DNA of 64,000 nt from Incurvaria masculella (lineage: Eukaryota; Arthropoda; Insecta; Lepidoptera; Incurvariidae): positions 3,596,001 to 3,660,000 of the forward strand of contig OX335655.1 of NCBI GenBank assembly GCA_946894095.1, written 5' to 3'. Every line of letters begins with the position of its first letter. Positions within the stretch are counted from its first letter, which is position 1. The notes under the pieces were generated by a model. The model saw only the letters and a list, made by a program, of their open reading frames with translations. It made no database searches and was not told where the DNA came from. Below, in pieces: positions 59,496-64,000 of the stretch. The translations under genes were made by a program, and so were the position numbers.

Positions 59496-59782
59496 AAGCG
59501 GCCAAGTGCGAGTCGGACCCGCACACGAAGGGTTCATTATAGGGACCATTATACATAGCACAAAAAATACTGTTTTTATGTTTCCCTTTCATTTCTATTA
59601 TTTTAAAATTTTACCTATTTTTTGTTCTAGCGGCAAAATGAATACACACTCTGTGAAAAGTTCAGCCTGCTTATTACGGTTCATGAGATACAGTCCTGTG
59701 ACAGGCGGACGGACGGACGCACAGCGGAGGCTTAGAAATAGTGTTCCGTTGGTACCCTTTGGGTACGGAAACCTTAAAAAGG
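59496..59782 (+). mobile_element. GGAC-microsatellite element
   Basis: GCGGCCAAGTGCGAGTCGGA ... GGGTACGGAAACCTTAAAAA, with a short GGAC run (CGGACGGACGCACAGCGG). Confidence 0.82.
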
Positions 59783-60550
59783 ATCCACTACTGTTAGAAA
59801 ATCCAAGATCTGAACATGGGTGGCTAATACACACCTACTGTAATGTAGACCACTGTCATGATATTCGCCTAACATCACTAACATCAAAAAAGACGATGGC
59901 TCTTTACACCAGAATATTTTAGATTAGAATACCTATCAATATGGTATATGATGTCGTTATGGTAGTCAAAAGTTTGCTCCTCGCCTCATTGTACAGATTT
60001 TATGTATCCCACCTCTTGGATAACGAGACTTTGTTCGCGATTAAGATATCGTGGATGCAATCACCAAGTTTCCCAAAGATAATAATAATTTGAAGCCTAA
60101 AAAGTTTGCTCGACTTCCGGTAATGGACACCTCGGGATTGGTTGCACCTAATTACACCCCACCAATGTTACAGTGGCAATGAACCCAGTTGATGTTAGCT
60201 GGCGGCTAGAGACTGTGCGAAAAGCGACGTGTCGCCGTCACGGTCGGCTGAAACTCGCTGATGCTATCTGCCCGCTTATGGCTGAGTTTTAGTCAAGTTT
60301 TAGTTTAAATTGTGCAGCGATACTCACATTTGTGTGAGAAATTGAAACACACTTTCCGGGCTGCTGGTTTTTAATGTTATTATTAATGAATTCCTCAAGC
60401 AGTATATCCAAGAGAAACCTACTGGTTTAACTTATGGAGTAATATAATTGCGGTTTTTACGTTGATTTGTTAGATTCAAGGGACGCTGGAGTTAATAAAA
60501 CTGCCAATAACAATACCGTACATATAAAGGCAAATCGAAGGTGGCAAGCA
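59783..60550. other. mostly unassigned
   Basis: A SINE tail scrap at about 59813-59860 (GAACATGGGTGGCTAATAC). No exon. Confidence 0.4.
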
Positions 60551-60750
60551 CTGACAGCGGTAGTCTTCCAGATGGTTGACCGTTTTCGACCGTTGAGCCT
60601 GACCGTGATTCATATTCCACGTACAAATTTAGGTCTTCTTACTTGATAACTATCCCGCCGTCGCATTCGAAGCAATATTACAATCATGGTGGGTGGTGAT
60701 GTAACTTGGACATGCATATTAGCTATACATGTCCAGTTACATATAAAAAC
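60551..60750 (+). mobile_element. 5S-headed SINE, internally deleted
   Basis: CTGACAGCGGTAG..., CAGATGGTTGACC, GTGATTCATATTCCACG, then the tail TATTAGCTATACATGTCCAG and an A run. Most of the shared body is deleted. Confidence 0.65.
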
Positions 60751-60909
60751 AGTAGCGAATTCGCCTGAACAAATTTCGGCCCATATTTACGTGTATTGTT
60801 TTTTTTTTCCTTTTTCGTTAAGGGCATAGTAGAAATAATGCCAGAACCGTTATTAAATATCATTAACAATTTTTCATATTCTTTTGTAACACCCAACATC
60901 GGAGCCCTA

Positions 60910-61218
60910 AGTCCGACTTCTCACCTAAATTGGCGTTTACGCCAAACCGACCGACTAGCGTTTTCAAATGTATGGAGAATTTAAGAGCGCATTGGGCGTT
61001 AAGCTAACTAACATTTGCGAGTCCGAGTTTGATTTGACAGCTTACGCATCTTCTACGTAAATACGTTGAAGTTGCTGTTTAAGCCAACTCCGCGTTTTCG
61101 TATAAACGGTAGCTAGAATTAGTTTTTGACAAATTAAAGAAGTAAAACTAGTGTGGGTTCGACGTTTTTACGTAACTTCGAAATTACGTAAACAGCAATT
61201 TAGGTGAGAACTCAGACT
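60910..61218. mobile_element. MITE family D
   Basis: AGTCCGACTTCTCACCTAAATT at the left and its near complement at the right (AATTTAGGTGAGAACTCAGA). Homologous throughout to 10263-10591. Confidence 0.8.
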
Positions 61219-61712
61219 ACCTACACAGCTGTGCTGCCACAGGGTTTACACGAAATGCTATGTCGTATTTTCATGTAATTACACTAAAAATTGCAACAAG
61301 TCCTAAATTTCTCTTGCAAGGTCGACGTCAAATACGGCAATGTAAACTAGCAGCATGGTCGGATTTGAGCACTGAATTTGAGCTTACGCTATCGATAGCA
61401 CGTTTACAGCTGGTCCGATTGGTGCTAACAGCTCTCAAAAGAATTCAAGTTCAGCTTTGTAAGATGAATTGATTCGATTCAACTCTGCGGAGAACTGCTT
61501 CAACGAATGTAACATGTTTCCATTTTTGTTTTCGTAAGCGCGCACATGATCGGTCCGAATCGTTAGTGATGCTGACAGCTTTGCAATCTGAATCGGGACG
61601 CTTGTGCTGGCCGTGTACAGTGTAACCGTTGACAGTTCAAAACGGACCGCGCAGCAGCTGACTGAAGTTGAGTAAGCCGTAAGCCCACCTGAACGTGCTT
61701 TCCTTTTTATAC
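61219..61712. other. unassigned spacer
   Basis: No exon or known repeat. Confidence 0.4.
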
Positions 61713-61998
61713 AAAAAACCCGAGTCGGACTCGCACAAGGGTTCCGTACCGTTGTACAAGATTTGACCTAAAAGATCACGCTTCTTGTATGGTAGCCTTT
61801 ATTTTTTATTTGTTTTTGATATTTTAGTTGTCGTTATAGCGGTAACAGAAATACACATTCTGTGAAAAATTCAGCTGTCTCCATAGTACGGTTCATGAGA
61901 TACAGCCCGCCCTGTGAAGGACGGACGGACGGACGGACAGCGGAGGCTTAGTAATAGGGTTCCGTTTGACACCCTTTGGGTACGGAACCCTAAAAAGT
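61713..61998 (+). mobile_element. GGAC-microsatellite element
   Basis: CCCGAGTCGGACTCGCACAA, GGGTTCCGTACC, a run GGACGGACGGACGGACGGAC at about 61919, AGCGGAGGCTTAGTAATAGG, ending GGTACGGAACCCTAAAAAG. Confidence 0.85.
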
Positions 61999-62489
61999 GT
62001 ACTTACCTATTTTTTTTACTCGTGTGATTAAAGGAGAAGATATCAGAACAGTAAGACAAGAGGGAGGTAGGCATATTTTACGTGTTTACGCCCAATAACT
62101 TAGTAACGACGGACGTTTTGTGTCAGGGCGATGCTCGTTCAATTATCGATAACATCAATACATGACACCGTAAGACCCACTTTGGCTCCGCGAAGAAGCA
62201 CTGTTGGAAGGTATTTATTTAGCTATCAATCACGATGACAAAGCGAATAGACGGAAAAGTTGGTTAAGAGCGTACTTCGCCATTCGCGAATGGATTTCCG
62301 GGAGGTGAACCTGAATGTTTTCCCGAGTGCCGTAAATGTGCAAACAATAGTAATTCTTTGTATCAAAATTGAAGAAATAATATTAAAGAAACAAAGATTG
62401 TCGTCCAATCAAGTAGTTTTATAGCGGCAATATTTTTCACATTGAATTGGATAGTAAATACCGGACAATATTCTGCCGCTTCGTTAAAT
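61999..62489. other. unassigned spacer
   Basis: No exon recognised. Confidence 0.4.
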
Positions 62490-62570
62490 GTGTTCATTCA
62501 AGGCGATGATACCAACTCGGGTGGGATCAACCCTACCCAGGTGGTAAGTAAGGACCCTTAGCCCCGATTG
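62490..62570 (-). mobile_element. SINE body fragment, antisense
   Basis: TTCAAGGCGATGATACCAAC, CGGGTGGGATCAACCCTACC and GGTGGTAAGTAAGGACCC match the middle of the SINE body in reverse. Confidence 0.6.
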
Positions 62571-62777
62571 CACGAAGAGACAGCTGAGTTAATCAATGTT
62601 CAAACACGTCACTTTTAGTGAACCGAATGGAGTTCCTTTCATACTGTCAATACAAAGTGACGTGTTTAATCATAGGTTGAAGTTGATTTTGATGTTTTGT
62701 CCTTTCTTGCACTGGGCCCAAGTCGTCGAGGCAGACTCGGAATGATATGCAGTGGGTGGGGACCACATGTACCTATT
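62571..62777. other. unassigned spacer
   Basis: Nothing recognised. Confidence 0.4.
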
Positions 62778-63180
62778 ATTTTCAACCGACTTCAAAAAAG
62801 GAGGAGGTTATCAATTCGTTTGTATGTTTTTTTTTATGTTTGTTACCTGATAACTTTCGCCTGGGTGAACCGATTTTGAAGATATTTTTTTTATTTGAAA
62901 GCTGGTGCTTCCCATGTGGTCCAATTTTTTTCTGATTATTTTTTCTTTTCATTTAGTTCTGACAATGATATCCACGAGAAAATCATAAAAGTCTTAAATT
63001 TGTATTAAGTATGTGCGCGAAAAATGGACGAATAACTTAACTGATTTCGATTATTCTTTTTTTATTGGAAATGACGTGAACAAATTAGTTAGTGTACTTC
63101 CGATTCACTAAAAATAAACAAATAAAAAAAACTTTTAACAAAAAGTAACCGACTTCAAAGAAAAAACACTAAAAAGTCAA
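62778..63180. repeat. AACCGACTTC repeat
   Basis: Starts TCAACCGACTTCAAAAAAGG AGGAGG, includes GGGTGAACCGATTTTGAAGA, and ends near a second AACCGACTTCAAAG. I know this text as common in lepidopteran genomes; class uncertain. Confidence 0.65.
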
Positions 63181-64000
63181 AAAATATTGCCATTTTTGTA
63201 TACGATTATTTTATTTTTTGAGTCCGTTTTTTTTAGTGTCGGAACACACACAGCACAAATTGACAACACGAGACCGAAATATCGATTCGCATAGTCATCT
63301 AGTGAAGACAGTAGCCCGTAACCTAGGGTTGAAGTCCTTGGTCGACACGTTGCCACAGAATATGATCCCACAAACGTTTGTAGGCTACGCCTGGTCGACA
63401 AGAGGCCACAGTCGGCGGGCCACATTTTCACTACTATTTTGATGACTATGTAAATCGATAATATCCTGCGTGACATCAACTGAAGGTATTTCTTTCAGAA
63501 GAACTTCAAAGCCAAACCAATGACCACTAATGGTCTACGGAGCCCGATTGTTAGATAAATTCTCGGACAAATCCTTTCAATCCATCATCCCTCGGGCGCT
63601 AAGCGTTCGTCCCGCTAATTGATATACGCACACCGAACTGCGTCCATCCACAATCTACATAATCACTCCATTCGCGAAGAGATATTTATGCGATCGCTCC
63701 GATTCACTCGTGTGCGCCGGCGCGAGCGAGACGGCAACTTATTTATTTGCCAATTAGCTTTTACGGTGCACGGAGTTTGATGGGCGCGCTGCGTCGTTTA
63801 TTACTTGAATTATCTACGCGCAGATCTAATAGTTTAAACAATGTACATTTGTAGATACAACATTATATTTAATTATCCAAGAAATAATGAGAAATAGGCG
63901 AAAGAATTCTTGAAATGAAGTCTATGATAATTTGGAATTAACGGCCCCCAGTACGTTCGCTTGCTTCCACGCGCTAAAGCTAAATAAAAATGTTGCCAGT
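63181..64000. other. unassigned end of window
   Basis: Non-repetitive by eye. CG content rises around 63640-63830 (GTGCGCCGGCGCGAGCGAG). No exon found on either strand. Confidence 0.35.

Noticed and set aside
63177..63479. 100-codon frame on - at the end of the window
   Set aside because: No motif, no splice context, and it begins inside a poly(A/T)-rich repeat edge.
54873..64000. Search for the N-terminal fascin exons
   Set aside because: None of the minus-strand frames contains the GKYL/RYLA-type trefoil motifs of the first half of fascin, so no exon is reported.

Overview
The window is nuclear DNA of an insect, almost certainly a moth or butterfly. Two spliced host genes are recognisable at the protein level: epsin (liquid facets, lqf) on the + strand and fascin (singed, sn) on the - strand. 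Their small GC-rich exons sit as islands in AT-rich introns. The repeats (TTAA-bounded MITEs, a GGAC-microsatellite element, tRNA- and 5S-headed SINEs, I-type and CR1/L2-type LINEs) are of the kind common in Lepidoptera. The species cannot be named from sequence alone.

Layout. 1-8,000: a complete 5.9-kb I-type LINE on the - strand (458-6388) bounded by an 11-bp target-site duplication, with a palindromic MITE inside its 3' UTR, followed by two abutting MITEs. 8,030-8,450: a CpG-rich block that may hold the lqf promoter or first non-coding exon. 8,500-17,556: repeats and unassigned DNA. 17,559-44,458: lqf in ten coding exons (548 codons plus stop), interrupted in its introns by an intact CR1/L2-type LINE (about 21,700-26,695), a Tc1/mariner-like non-autonomous element, an LTR-like fragment, numerous MITEs and SINEs, and short tandem repeats. 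44,459-51,400: the 3' region of lqf and the intergenic space. 51,409-54,872: the last four coding exons of sn, convergent with lqf, with an 85-90-bp minisatellite immediately after the stop codon. 54,873-64,000: repeat-rich sequence that is probably the next sn intron; I could not find the N-terminal sn exons, which probably lie beyond the window.

Function. Epsin is a membrane-bending endocytic adaptor: ENTH domain for PI(4,5)P2, two ubiquitin-interacting motifs, a clathrin box, DPW/DPF motifs for AP-2 and NPF motifs for EH-domain proteins, all visible and in the normal order. Fascin is an actin-bundling protein. They are neighbours facing each other and nothing suggests a shared pathway.

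The points most worth a second look concern transposable elements. Two SINE types have different Pol III heads (tRNA and 5S rRNA) on the same 3' body. The acceptor of lqf exon 5 lies at the end of a LINE 3' tail. A SINE reaches about 10 bp from an sn splice donor. Three MITE families share TTAA ends and sit back to back. Two LINEs are complete enough to look recent. I did not find a novel multi-gene system.
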